Source: a virus
Length of the DNA stretch: 45,052 nucleotides
Strand: one strand, 5' to 3'
IMG/VR virus record: IMGVR_UViG_3300020219_000024
Span: 1-45,052 of that record
Shown: piece after piece, positions 30,220 to 38,952 of the stretch
How positions within the stretch are numbered: the stretch's first letter is position 1
How the letters are laid out: every line of letters starts with the position of its first letter
Notes under the pieces: model-generated
Databases searched by the model: none
Seen by the model: only the letters and a program-made list of their open reading frames with translations
What the model was told of the DNA's origin: nothing
Translations under genes and position numbers: made by a program

Positions 30220-30749
30220 CGACACCTCTCGGCCTTCCTGCGTGGGCCCGCTCCGCAGATCACACCTACTACGGTGGGCACTTGCAGAAGGCCAACTACC
30301 TCAACCAGGGCGTCATCGATCCGCTCACCGATGTCTCGGCTGAGGCTCTCTGTCGAGCCGCAGAAGACTTGGCAGCGATTGCGCGGACTGCGCCCTTTTG
30401 CGTGCTCTCGTACACAGGCAGCGATACCGTGCCGGCTGCGCCTACGATCAGCGCAGCGTACCTGATGACGGGGATCCAAACCGTTAGCTACCTGGGCAGC
30501 TCGCCGCCTTCGGGATTCCCCAGTGCGTCACGAGTCGGCGACGGGCAATGCTCCTTTGTGTTCGCCTCGACTTACGCGGATGCGTATGGCGTGGTCGGCG
30601 CATTCACCCCGCGCTTCGTTTTGGCGAATCTCTCCGGCAGCACGGGCACGGTTGAGTGGTCGATCTCCGGCCAAACGGTCACAGTTAGAGCGCGCACCAC
30701 GGCAGGCGTCGATATCGTCAACGCCCGTCTAAGTCTGATGGTTGCCTGA
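30216..30749 (+). CDS. Tail protein with shared TTPxGxPAW N-terminus (177 aa)
   Basis: The start overlaps the previous stop. The opening MTTPLGLPAWARSADHTYYG reappears, slightly altered, at the start of the protein encoded at 31186-31932, so it is a shared docking segment. The remainder is beta-rich (ISAAYLMTGIQTVSYLGSS, then TPRFVLANLSGSTGTVEWS), with a C-terminal VRARTTAGVDIVNARLSLMV that looks related to the end of the next protein. It probably forms part of a fibre or wedge-bound receptor-binding layer. No family is named. Confidence 0.65.
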   Translation: MTTPLGLPAWARSADHTYYGGHLQKANYLNQGVIDPLTDVSAEALCRAAEDLAAIARTAPFCVLSYTGSDTVPAAPTISAAYLMTGIQTVSYLGSSPPSGFPSASRVGDGQCSFVFASTYADAYGVVGAFTPRFVLANLSGSTGTVEWSISGQTVTVRARTTAGVDIVNARLSLMVA

Positions 30750-31189
30750 TGGCGTTAGGTGCATTTTCCCCGCTCCCACTGCGTCTAGGCGGCTCGATTC
30801 AGGACGGATGGACTCCGGAGCAGCACGCGCGCTTTTGCGCTGACCTGGTGGCGACCAAGCGAATGGCTCCGCTGTTCTGGGCTATCGCGACGGTCGGCGT
30901 CAGCGTCGCAACAGTGGACAGCTACCGCGGCCAGAACGGCGACGGTTTAGCGTTCGCTCCCACCGCGACGTGGATAGGCATCGGCAACTTCACGCTAGAC
31001 TTCACCAACAAGGTTTTCACTGATGCCTTCGGCGTGTCCGAGCCAATCAGCGTGCGCTACGCGGTCGGGACCGCTACCACTGCGCTGCTAACGCGTTTCA
31101 CGAACGACGCATCAACCAAGCTATCCGTGCGGCTCCACGACGCGACCGGCGCGACCGCCAACGGAACGATTTGCATCCTCGCATGGTGA
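30749..31189 (+). CDS. Small beta-rich tail protein (146 aa)
   Basis: TGATG one-base overlap with the previous gene. It begins LGAFSPLPLRLGGSIQDGWT and ends VRLHDATGATANGTICILAW, the latter resembling the C-terminus of the protein encoded at 30216-30749 in layout, so the two may be distant paralogues of one fold. It has no repeats or catalytic motif. Its position inside the baseplate-fibre transition suggests a structural adaptor. Confidence 0.6.
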   Translation: MALGAFSPLPLRLGGSIQDGWTPEQHARFCADLVATKRMAPLFWAIATVGVSVATVDSYRGQNGDGLAFAPTATWIGIGNFTLDFTNKVFTDAFGVSEPISVRYAVGTATTALLTRFTNDASTKLSVRLHDATGATANGTICILAW

Positions 31190-31932
31190 CCACTCCAACG
31201 GGCAAGCCGGCATGGAGCCGGAAGGCCGACATCGCGGACTATGGCGGTTCGCTCAACAAGCTCGGTGCGGGCGAAGCCGATGAGCCATACGCTGGAACGC
31301 TCTACCGCGAGTTTCAGTCGATGCGCGGCTCAGCGTACACACGCGAGCGAAACACCCTCGTGCACGCCGAAAACCTCGCGCTAGCGCGTTTCTTCGCCCA
31401 CGTCGGCTGGAGAGTGCCTGAGAAGTTCCGCGCCAACCTGACGCCAGCCAGGGCCTCGGACAAGCTAGGCTACTGGGTCGATGTGCTCGGTGTTTCGACA
31501 CGCCCAGAGGACAACGAAGACGACATTCGCCTAAGCTGCTCAGCCAATTTTCAGATCGCAAAGGGCAACAGCTACATCGCGGTTCTTGACGCGGTCAAAG
31601 CCCTGCTCGGAACCAAGTTCGTGGCCATCCTGCTCTCCCGCGGGACAGACCTAGCCAACCCGCCGCTCAACACCTTCTGGCCCGGCGTTAACCCAGGCCC
31701 CGGAAGCTACAGCCTCGGAGGCGGCGCCTGGACTAGCGAACGCTCGCACGTTGCGATCCAAGTAACCAAGCCGGCTGATTCAGAGCTTGGCGATTTTATC
31801 GAGCTGATGGACGGCAAACTCATTCCGCTGCTCGACTCGATCCTGCCCGACCATGTGACAACCAGCTGGGTAACCGGCGACGGCTTCTTGCTCGACATCT
31901 CACAACTCGACTTCGATGGGCTTGGACCTTGA
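31186..31932 (+). CDS. Mu gp48-like (tail protein I family) baseplate protein
   Basis: After the shared TTPTGKPAWSRKADIADYGG segment comes a helical domain (LALARFFAHVGWRVPEKFRA, then DKLGYWVDVLGVSTRPEDNE and GNSYIAVLDAVKALLG), resembling the P2 gpI/Mu gp48 layout that links wedge to fibres. The C-terminal half is beta-rich (SHVAIQVTKPADSELGDFIE). GTG 31186 overlaps the prior TGA and aligns with the MTTPLG start of the paralogous N-terminus; ATG 31183 is the alternative. Recognition is moderate. Confidence 0.65.
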   Translation: MTTPTGKPAWSRKADIADYGGSLNKLGAGEADEPYAGTLYREFQSMRGSAYTRERNTLVHAENLALARFFAHVGWRVPEKFRANLTPARASDKLGYWVDVLGVSTRPEDNEDDIRLSCSANFQIAKGNSYIAVLDAVKALLGTKFVAILLSRGTDLANPPLNTFWPGVNPGPGSYSLGGGAWTSERSHVAIQVTKPADSELGDFIELMDGKLIPLLDSILPDHVTTSWVTGDGFLLDISQLDFDGLGP

Positions 31933-33050
31933 CCGCTCTTGTAATTCAGCCCCAATACCCGGTGCCAAATCGGGAGTTTAAACTTTCGGTCACCATCACG
32001 GGCTCGGGCGCAAACTACGCGCGCGTCTGGGTTACTGCGGCTCCAGACAAAAGCGAGCTGGCCAAGAAGCTGGCAGATTCGCGGTCATCACGGGTCCAGA
32101 TTTACGAGGGACTCGGTACAGCCATTCCCTTCACCGTCGACCGCGGCGGCATCTATGTCGTCTCGGTCCAGGAGTACACCAAAGGCGCCACTGGCTACGG
32201 CGGCGGCTTCGAGGGTTCGGCAAGTGGCTATCAGAGCGAGACCGAGGTGGGCGCGGCGACAACGCTTTACATCAACGTGGGCCATCGGCTGGTGCTGCCA
32301 ATCGGCAAGGCTCCGGACACTAGCGACCTGACGATCTGGTGCTTCGGGAACAACATCCGCCAGACCATTGCAGACGTGCACGGCGAGACCACGCCAGCCC
32401 TGTTCAACTCGCGGACAGCAAAGGCGCGCTACGCGGCGCTGAACACAAACGTTCTAGCCGATCTCGCTAGTCTCGTAGACCTAGACTCAGCGACCGCGGC
32501 CGGCGTTATGTCGACCATTATCACCAATCTTATTGCCAAGTTTAACGCTCACCGCATTCTGGGAGGCGTGCACGCCGCGAACGACACGGACAACGTAGTC
32601 AGCACATCGATCATCCCGACATCCGGAGTGCTGAGCGCTGCCGGTATCGTGACCGCGGCAAACGAACTGCTGCTCAACATGACGCGGCACTTTCGCAACG
32701 CCAAGGCATCCGCTCTCGACGTCGGCTCGCAGGGCTACCACGCCCCCGGCGCATCCAAGTGTTCGGACTTGGCGAATCTCCCAATCTCTGGCGCAGCAAG
32801 TGACCCGGCGTCAGCGCTGCTCCTCATCGCGGACCTGTGGCGCGCTTACTCGCAACACCGGATCAGTTCGGTCTTTCACGATGCGGCAGACATAACCAAC
32901 GTAGCCACAGCTTTGCCGAAGATCCCAAATCTGATCAGCCTGCATATTCTATCGCTCAAAGAGTCCACCCCCTCGATTGTGCCGGCGACCGAACCGACAG
33001 GAACCGTGCTTTTGACCCAATCCCTCGGATTTAAGGAACAGAATGCCTAG
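31929..33050 (+). CDS. Tail protein with His-containing helical repeats, related to the 14440-14970 product
   Basis: TTG start in the TTGA overlap. The first 150 residues are a beta domain (SGANYARVWVTAAPDKSELA; GGIYVVSVQEYTKGATGYGG). Then come three copies of the helical His repeat: ITNLIAKFNAHRILGGVHAA with NDTDN, a decayed ANELLLNMTRHFRNAKAS, and LLIADLWRAYSQHRISSVFH with DAADITN. The same repeat appears in the head-region protein at 14440-14970. A fibre-base or receptor-binding role is likely from its place; the function of the repeats is not known. Confidence 0.75.
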   Translation: MTALVIQPQYPVPNREFKLSVTITGSGANYARVWVTAAPDKSELAKKLADSRSSRVQIYEGLGTAIPFTVDRGGIYVVSVQEYTKGATGYGGGFEGSASGYQSETEVGAATTLYINVGHRLVLPIGKAPDTSDLTIWCFGNNIRQTIADVHGETTPALFNSRTAKARYAALNTNVLADLASLVDLDSATAAGVMSTIITNLIAKFNAHRILGGVHAANDTDNVVSTSIIPTSGVLSAAGIVTAANELLLNMTRHFRNAKASALDVGSQGYHAPGASKCSDLANLPISGAASDPASALLLIADLWRAYSQHRISSVFHDAADITNVATALPKIPNLISLHILSLKESTPSIVPATEPTGTVLLTQSLGFKEQNA

Positions 33051-33786
33051 CGCCAGCTTTACCATCAACGGCACAGCAATCACGACAGGCCTTGTCCAAA
33101 CGACGGGCGGCGCAACCGTCACGCTCGCGCTCGCCAACAGTTCTGGAGTCCAGTCGATTGAGTGGTCCTGCGTCGGCACGCATGCGAGCACGGTCACACC
33201 CGCGTCAATCGTCATCACGCCAGCGGGCAGCCCTAGCGGCGCCACCGCGACGTTTACGATGACCGCGGGGACTTACAGTTGTCTGCTCATCAAGTGCCTC
33301 GTCCGTGACGTTTACAACGTCGCAACGGTCGCCTACGGCCTAGTCGGCGTACCCAACTCCGAGGGCTTCGTCCCCTTCGCCGCTGGTGAGTCCACCGAGC
33401 GACATCCCACAATGGGTTGGACCGAGGCGCTAAACAACGCGGTCAAGGGCGCTGGCACCACCGTCTCGGGCTCGCTCGCTACCGCGGCAAGCTTTACCTA
33501 CGATGTGCCGGTCACTGCGCTCAAACAGGTGCGGTTGCAAATTCAAGGCATGGTCGGAAATGGTGCGGGCGATGTGCTTTATCTCAAAACTCACGTGAGC
33601 CGCTGGACCAATCCATCAGGAACGGCAGTGCTTGAAGGCGAGAAGACGGGCGAAGAATACGGCTCCGGCTTTACGTTGACCGCTGCGGTAAGCACCAGCA
33701 ACTGCCGCTACACGCTTGCCAACACCTCCGGCAGCACGCGTAGCTATCGGCTCGACATCGAGACCCTAACCACGGCGGTCCCGTGA
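33043..33786 (+). CDS. Ig-like domain tail protein (247 aa)
   Basis: The N-terminal 85 residues read as an Ig-like beta-sandwich (TTGLVQTTGGATVTLALANS, IEWSCVGTHASTVTPA, TAGTYSCLLIKCLVRD). The middle has GESTERHPTMGWTEALNNAV, a segment I associate with tail proteins in related phages. The C-terminal half is another beta domain (LKQVRLQIQGMVGNGAGDVL). It overlaps the previous gene by eight bases. Probably a structural or receptor-binding fibre component. Confidence 0.65.
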   Translation: MPSASFTINGTAITTGLVQTTGGATVTLALANSSGVQSIEWSCVGTHASTVTPASIVITPAGSPSGATATFTMTAGTYSCLLIKCLVRDVYNVATVAYGLVGVPNSEGFVPFAAGESTERHPTMGWTEALNNAVKGAGTTVSGSLATAASFTYDVPVTALKQVRLQIQGMVGNGAGDVLYLKTHVSRWTNPSGTAVLEGEKTGEEYGSGFTLTAAVSTSNCRYTLANTSGSTRSYRLDIETLTTAVP

Positions 33787-34526
33787 GCCGAAATCTGGGG
33801 ATGGGGTTCTGGATGGGGAACGTTGCGTTCCTGGATTTTTCCCCAGAGAAGGAAATTCCGAATTGCGTAGCCTTTTGGGATGCTTCGCGCGGCCTGTTTC
33901 TGTCAGGCGCTGACGTAGACGCGGTGGTGGACCAAGCGCCTCTTGGCGTGGCCGATACGCTTATCGGGCAAGCTGGACTGCAGCCGCAATTCGTCGCAAA
34001 CGACGGCGGTTACCCGTGCTTTGATTTCCAGAACACACGCGTGTTCACCTGTCCGGACTCAACTGACCTAAGCGCAACAGTGGGTTTCACGGTCGCGGCC
34101 TGGGTTCAGCGCAATTCCACGACGTCGGACGATGCCATTTGGACTCAATACGATATTACAAAACAGCGCATTCTCTGGCGAATCGATGCCACGACGAACA
34201 ATTTCTACGTTGAGATCAACAACATTGGCACAGCAACCGCGGCATACGGAGCCTCGCTCGGGTGGAATCATGTTGCGTGCGTCTTTGACGGATCGTTGGC
34301 GGCAGCAAGCAGGGTCCAGCTATATATTAACGGTGTGGCCGTCGCAACCACGTGCTCAAGCGTACCGGCCGCCTTAGCGGACACTACAAGCGTTTTGTTC
34401 GTGGGTGCGGATAGCGCGGCTGGCAGTCGAGCATTTGACGGCAAAATGGATTCGGTGTGCGCATTCTCTCGCGCGCTCACGCTGACCGAAGTTAACACAC
34501 TCAAGGGTTACCACCCGCACGCGTAG
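33783..34526 (+). CDS. LamG/concanavalin-A-like tail protein
   Basis: GTG start overlapping the prior stop. Residues about 90-240 form a LamG-type jelly roll: TVGFTVAAWVQRNSTTSDDA, NNFYVEINNIGTATAAYGAS, GWNHVACVFDGSLAAASRVQ, LYINGVAVATT, and RAFDGKMDSVCAFSRALT followed by TEVNTLKGYH. The W-H-V, YINGV and F-DG-MD elements are the standard LamG signatures. Such domains bind carbohydrates, so this is a likely receptor-binding or adhesion protein. The upstream 80 residues (VAFWDASRGLFLSGADVDAV) may be a trimerisation or docking part. Confidence 0.82.
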   Translation: MSRNLGMGFWMGNVAFLDFSPEKEIPNCVAFWDASRGLFLSGADVDAVVDQAPLGVADTLIGQAGLQPQFVANDGGYPCFDFQNTRVFTCPDSTDLSATVGFTVAAWVQRNSTTSDDAIWTQYDITKQRILWRIDATTNNFYVEINNIGTATAAYGASLGWNHVACVFDGSLAAASRVQLYINGVAVATTCSSVPAALADTTSVLFVGADSAAGSRAFDGKMDSVCAFSRALTLTEVNTLKGYHPHA

Positions 34527-34564
34527 GGCGCCGCTAGCAGCTCACCTAACCAGGACTTAACGAC

Positions 34565-37066
34565 ATGGCAGGAATCAAAGCAAGCTCAGCGAGCAAAGTG
34601 ATGGCCGACGGTGACGTCGCGGTTACGGATGTGGAAATCGGCTACATCACAGGTGAGCAAATAGCACTTGCCACCCTGCCGAGCGGAAGCTCCTACGCCT
34701 GGGTGGTAGCCAAGCCGTCATCGTCGACCGTGCGCGCTTCTCTTTCGCTCGCCACTTCGGCAACGCCAACTTTTACGCCTGATGTCGCGGGAGAGTACGT
34801 GTTTGTTTGCGTCGTGGACGGCGTAACCTCGTACGTGCTGCGCACGAGCGTGACAGCGGTGGCCCAAACCACCGCGCTTGAATCTATCCGCTATCAGCCG
34901 CTGACCGACGTCCGCGTGCCGACCCCGCCGAGCGGTGGCGCGGTCTACTACTCAAGCGACCTAAACGCGCTTGCGATCAAAACGCCAGATGATAGCGTTA
35001 ACCAAATCGGCGGCGCTGACCACTACAGGACTTTCAAAAACAAAACCGCGAGCGCTATCGCGTCCAGCTTAATAGCCGGCACAGCGGGCGCGATCCGTAG
35101 ATACCGAATCACGGGAACGCTAGTGATCGATCAGATTCTGACCCTACCGTCTTTCGTCGACATTGATGCGACGGGCGCGAACATCACGACCACGCTAGCT
35201 CCTGCGGTTGGCCTCGCGGACGACTGGACGAACACGCTTTTCAAGGCAGCGAGCGTGTCGACAGCGACGACGACACGTGTCATCGCGGACGCTGGGAGCA
35301 CCGCGGCATTCCCCGGAGCAACGCGGCTCGCGGTTACGAGTAGCGTGGGTTTCGCGGCTGGCGATTGGATCCTCGTGTTTTCATACAATCGCCTTGTTCG
35401 TCCGCCCTCGTATATAACGGGCGAAGACGCGCCGGTGTATCGGATTTACAAGGTCGCATCCGTCGCAGCGGGGATCATTAATATCGTGGGCGTTGTCAGC
35501 TACTGGCACGCAAATTGGGTTTCAGATATCGACCTAATCACACCGCTACCGCCAGAGGGTTCCACCGTCACCAAGATAACGCTCACGGAAGGGATCACGT
35601 GGAGAGGTGGGCGGTTCGACTGCTCAGGCGGCTCGATTGCCAACGCTTTTCACTTCGATGGCGTGCTGAATGTTAAGGTGAGCGGCGTAACGTTTAAGGG
35701 CTTTTCGCGCGCTGGCATTGAGTTCCTTCGAGGTTCCAAGAACATCGAACTGTCAGAAATCGCGCACGAGGGCGAGGTTAATTGCGCGATATACCTGCAG
35801 CAATCTGAGCAGGTGACAATTGACAATTTCCGGAGCCCTACCGTGGCGAGCGCCACAAGACACGCGAATGGGATCCCGAGAGCGCTGATCACGATGCGAC
35901 GCAGAACGTCGAAGGTAATAATCAATAACGGCCATTTTGCTTGGGGCACCATTGGGATCCAACACTGGCACGTCGAAGGTGTGATCGGGAACAATCTAGT
36001 TTTTGAAAACCTTGACGGTAACAACAGGCCAGAGACGATTGACGGGCAGATCAGCAAGCGTTGCGGCATCGCAATCGACGGCGGGCAGGCTTCGACGGCA
36101 CTCATCTACCCGAACGGCGTGGATGGGATTGGTGCTCAAGATGGCGCGCCATTCTCGGTTGACGTCAACTTTACCAACGTCTTGATTTACAAATGCCTAG
36201 GCGATGCAGCCACGCAGTGTTTCATCTATTTACATGACAGCATCGCACACAGGATGACCGACGTCACTATCGCAAACTACGGCAATGGGGATGGCACGGG
36301 AGGACTCGCGATCAAGCCGATCATCCTTTCAGACGCTCCCGGCGCGTACCTTAAGAATCTTCACACGACTGGAACCTACGGTTGCATTTATACAGAAAAC
36401 CTCGCGGCACTCAACGGCAGGATTGACGGCGTTCATCACCAAGCGGCTGCGGGCTCGGGATACTCGTTCGGGTATTTCTTGGATCTGAATCACGGCTACT
36501 CGGGAGGGCAGTTAATCATCCGCAACGTCAAGATCACAAACGGATCATTTTTGTGGACGTTCGGGACACAGTTCGGCGATTACGCAATGCAGATCGAAAA
36601 CTTCCAAAATGATCCCATGACGCAACCGAGCGACCTTCTGATCTGTGTGTCAAACACGACCGTACGGCCCGCAAATGAGTTCCAGGTGATGCAAATTACC
36701 GGGGCGCTAGGGGCATCCGCACCCTTCACAAACTTTGTGATGGTCGGCGCTGCAGCGTCTGGCGCGCAGGCAAAATGTGTCGCTTCAGTGTCCGGCAACG
36801 CGATCTACTTCGAGTCGGGCCTGAACGGCGGCTTTGGCTTCGTCCAAGTCGTTCAACCCGGCAAGCGGTCAACTGTGAGATGCGCTAACACAGTAGGTAC
36901 GGGCCCGGCAATCACGCAGGGAGACCTTATGCGGCACTCTGCTGCGGGCGATGGCGGGTTGACCGTCGCGCGCGGGGATAACGCGGTTACTTTTGACAAA
37001 GCGCTTGGTAAGGTTTTTGGAATCGTTCCCACTGTGGGCGCGGTCGGATTGGTAAAGCTCGTATGA
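34565..37066 (+). CDS. Tail spike with parallel beta-helix
   Basis: The largest gene (833 aa). Residues 1-110 are an Ig/PKD-like domain (TPTFTPDVAGEYVFVCVVDG). After a connector, residues about 340-650 form a right-handed beta-helix: GGRFDCSGGSIANAFHFDGV, KVSGVTFKGFSRAGIEFLRG and VNCAIYLQQSEQVTIDNFRS show the turn-by-turn pattern of pectate-lyase-like spikes that bind or cut surface sugars. The final 60 residues (RSTVRCANTVGTGPAITQG; GKVFGIVPTVGAVGLVKLV) look like a trimerisation end. AGGA precedes the ATG. Catalytic residues cannot be assigned by eye, so depolymerase activity is inferred. Confidence 0.85.
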   Translation: MAGIKASSASKVMADGDVAVTDVEIGYITGEQIALATLPSGSSYAWVVAKPSSSTVRASLSLATSATPTFTPDVAGEYVFVCVVDGVTSYVLRTSVTAVAQTTALESIRYQPLTDVRVPTPPSGGAVYYSSDLNALAIKTPDDSVNQIGGADHYRTFKNKTASAIASSLIAGTAGAIRRYRITGTLVIDQILTLPSFVDIDATGANITTTLAPAVGLADDWTNTLFKAASVSTATTTRVIADAGSTAAFPGATRLAVTSSVGFAAGDWILVFSYNRLVRPPSYITGEDAPVYRIYKVASVAAGIINIVGVVSYWHANWVSDIDLITPLPPEGSTVTKITLTEGITWRGGRFDCSGGSIANAFHFDGVLNVKVSGVTFKGFSRAGIEFLRGSKNIELSEIAHEGEVNCAIYLQQSEQVTIDNFRSPTVASATRHANGIPRALITMRRRTSKVIINNGHFAWGTIGIQHWHVEGVIGNNLVFENLDGNNRPETIDGQISKRCGIAIDGGQASTALIYPNGVDGIGAQDGAPFSVDVNFTNVLIYKCLGDAATQCFIYLHDSIAHRMTDVTIANYGNGDGTGGLAIKPIILSDAPGAYLKNLHTTGTYGCIYTENLAALNGRIDGVHHQAAAGSGYSFGYFLDLNHGYSGGQLIIRNVKITNGSFLWTFGTQFGDYAMQIENFQNDPMTQPSDLLICVSNTTVRPANEFQVMQITGALGASAPFTNFVMVGAAASGAQAKCVASVSGNAIYFESGLNGGFGFVQVVQPGKRSTVRCANTVGTGPAITQGDLMRHSAAGDGGLTVARGDNAVTFDKALGKVFGIVPTVGAVGLVKLV

Positions 37067-37308
37067 CATTTGATGGACCCAACAGCACACGCGTAGAGAT
37101 AGACCCTTCGCTGGTTACTCACGTGGCGACCACGGAAGACCCCAACATTGTGGCTGTGTACTACACCGCCGTAGATAACGCATACCAATTTGGGAGAGAG
37201 CACGTGCGAGGGAACCTTGCCGCCGTGCGAGCTGCGCTAGGGTTGCCGCCGCCTCCGGACCCGTCGGCGTTCGTTAAGGGGCCTCCTCCACCCGCAGTCG
37301 CCAGATAA
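37063..37308 (+). CDS. Hypothetical small protein after the spike (81 aa)
   Basis: Four-base overlap with the spike stop. It has a short alpha/beta N-terminal part (DGPNSTRVEIDPSLVTHVAT; DPNIVAVYYTAVDNA), a helix (EHVRGNLAAVRAALG) and a Pro-rich tail (PPPPDPSAF, GPPPPAV). Coupling to the spike suggests an accessory or folding partner; tail-fibre assembly proteins often sit here, but no known one is recognised. Confidence 0.6.
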   Translation: MTFDGPNSTRVEIDPSLVTHVATTEDPNIVAVYYTAVDNAYQFGREHVRGNLAAVRAALGLPPPPDPSAFVKGPPPPAVAR

Positions 37309-37334
37309 CCCCTACACCGGCACTCGCTACTTCA

Positions 37335-37416
37335 GAACGCGTGCTCCCAGAGAGCGCGGTCCCGCTGTTTCTTCCCTCCACAGCGCTGTGGCCGCGTTCC
37401 CTTGGGGCACGCGTTC
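37335..37416 (+). other. Large inverted-repeat element between spike and fibre genes
   Basis: GAACGCGTGC (37335-37344) pairs perfectly with GCACGCGTTC (37407-37416), and three further base pairs (CCC/GGG) can be added next to it with one bulge. Inside lie a second hairpin (AGCG 37353-37356 with CGCT 37363-37366) and a perfect 14-bp palindrome CCACAGCGCTGTGG (37378-37391). As RNA this makes a three-way junction. Possible roles are a processing site, an insulator, or a recombination hotspot between adhesin genes. Confidence 0.55.
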
Positions 37417-37450
37417 GCTCACCGAACAACCCAGCACAGGTCAACACCGT

Positions 37451-37882
37451 ATGCCCAAAAGCACCACGTACTCCAACGACACCCTGCTCCTGCTCTTGAA
37501 CGCGACGCCCATCGCCAACATCGCGGACAATGCCGCGGCGTCGCCGCTCACCAATCTCTATCTGTCGCTGCATACGGCATCGCCCGGCATCGGAGGTTCA
37601 CAGCTCACCAATGAGACAGCGTTTACCAACTACGTGCGCATTCCGGTCATTCGCACAGCTTCCGGGTGGGCGGTTTCTGGCGGAGTCGGGACGCTTAACC
37701 TACTCGCTCAGTTCGCTCAGTGCGGCGTCACGGGCGCAACCGTTACGCACGTCGCGCTAGGCACGAGCCTAGCTGGCGCAGGTAAGGTGCTCTACGCCGG
37801 CGCGCTTAGCGCCTCGCGGGCGGTATCAGACGGCATTCAGCCTCAGTTCGCTATCTCCTCTCTGACTGTGACGGAGACCTGA
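37451..37882 (+). CDS. Phage tail fibre-region structural protein (143 aa)
   Basis: The sequence NLYLSLHTASPGIGGSQLTN followed by FTNYVRIPVIRTASGW is the signature of a widespread phage structural family (LyLsLHTadPG...tNE..Y..Y.R..v.R) placed near tail fibres. It ends SRAVSDGIQPQFAISSLTVT, the usual final strands. I start at ATG 37451, after the inverted-repeat element; a GTG at 37388 would put the palindrome inside the gene. Role: structural tail or fibre component. Confidence 0.78.
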   Translation: MPKSTTYSNDTLLLLLNATPIANIADNAAASPLTNLYLSLHTASPGIGGSQLTNETAFTNYVRIPVIRTASGWAVSGGVGTLNLLAQFAQCGVTGATVTHVALGTSLAGAGKVLYAGALSASRAVSDGIQPQFAISSLTVTET

Positions 37883-37883
37883 G

Positions 37884-38081
37884 ATGTTGCCCGATTACAG
37901 CTGCGCAGACTGCAACCGCCCCGTGATTGTTTTGGACGGCACGATCATTCGCGGATGCTCGCACGCGAGCGCCGCCGTGCTCGCCAACATGTCGGCCGTC
38001 ATGTACGGGAAGTCCGCCCTGGCTCAGCAACACCCCGAGGCGCTCAAGCTCATGAACACCGAGCCGGCGCAAGGGGGCTAA
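37884..38081 (+). CDS. Small Cys-containing protein (65 aa)
   Basis: It opens one base after the previous stop. CADC near residue 7 and a GCSHAS near 29 could form a compact zinc site (C-x2-C...C-x-H). The remainder is helical (ASAAVLANMSAVMYGKSALA). Such mini-proteins recur among tail-fibre genes, but I do not recognise this one. Confidence 0.6.
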   Translation: MLPDYSCADCNRPVIVLDGTIIRGCSHASAAVLANMSAVMYGKSALAQQHPEALKLMNTEPAQGG

Positions 38082-38082
38082 C

Positions 38083-38946
38083 GTGCCGGGCTTCGCGGGC
38101 AGCTATGACGTGGTTAACGCCATGGACAAAGGCTGCGCTCAGCTCTCTTCCTTTCGGAAGACGCCGGCGGTCGCCACATCGACGGGCGTCTGGTTCGATC
38201 TGTCGATGGTTCCAGGCAACCCTGCGCCGAATTACTACATCGGAGCAATCACGACCGCGACGCCGCTCGCCCGCTCAACAGACGGCGGTATCTATCACGG
38301 TGGCGCGGTATCGCCGGCCAAGAAGGCCTTACGTTGCCTGACTGTCCTGAGCACATCGAGCAACTCCTTACCGCTCACGCTCATTCTTTGCGATTACCTG
38401 CTTTTCTACCCATTCATCGACGAGTCCACCACCGACACGCAACCGATGACTAACGTCATACCGCTCCCGCGCTACACGGGCGGCGCCGGCGTGCAGATGA
38501 TGGCCGTTGTCGTGGCGGCTCAAACGGGCGGTCAAACATTCCAAGTCACATACACCAATCAGGACGGCATCGCTGGGAGGCTCACGCCGGTCATCACGCA
38601 GAACGCCATCGGTTTCAACGGGACTCTCGTCTCTACCGACAGGGCAAGAGCAGGCTGCGCCGGCCCCTTCCTTCCGCTCCAGGAGGGCGACAGCGGCGTG
38701 CGTTCAATCGACTCGGTGCAAATGATCTCCGGCACCGACGTGGGACTGTTCACGCTGGTGCTGGTAAAACCCCTCGCCACCACGCAGCTTCGCGAGCAAA
38801 CCGCGGCCGTCGAGAAAGACTACCTCACCGATTTCGCCTCCCTGCCGCTCGTGCAGGACGACGCCTACCTAAATCTGCTCGCTCTCCCCACGGGTTCAAT
38901 GTCCGGGGTGAGCATCCACGGAATCACATCGTTTGTCTGGAATTGA
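38083..38946 (+). CDS. Tail protein, short paralogue (287 aa, GTG start)
   Basis: It aligns along its length with the next gene's product: both begin MPGF, and share HGGxVSP, LPRYTxGAGVQ, a GPFxPLxxGDSGV segment and a C-terminal LVLVKPL/VGLVRPL strand. Beta-rich and without repeats, it probably forms a fibre or baseplate-bound disc. It lacks the 88-residue insertion present in the longer copy (where the fold jumps from QPMTNVIPLPRYT in this one). Receptor-binding or particle-structural role inferred from position. Confidence 0.7.
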   Translation: MPGFAGSYDVVNAMDKGCAQLSSFRKTPAVATSTGVWFDLSMVPGNPAPNYYIGAITTATPLARSTDGGIYHGGAVSPAKKALRCLTVLSTSSNSLPLTLILCDYLLFYPFIDESTTDTQPMTNVIPLPRYTGGAGVQMMAVVVAAQTGGQTFQVTYTNQDGIAGRLTPVITQNAIGFNGTLVSTDRARAGCAGPFLPLQEGDSGVRSIDSVQMISGTDVGLFTLVLVKPLATTQLREQTAAVEKDYLTDFASLPLVQDDAYLNLLALPTGSMSGVSIHGITSFVWN

Positions 38947-38952
38947 AACTAT

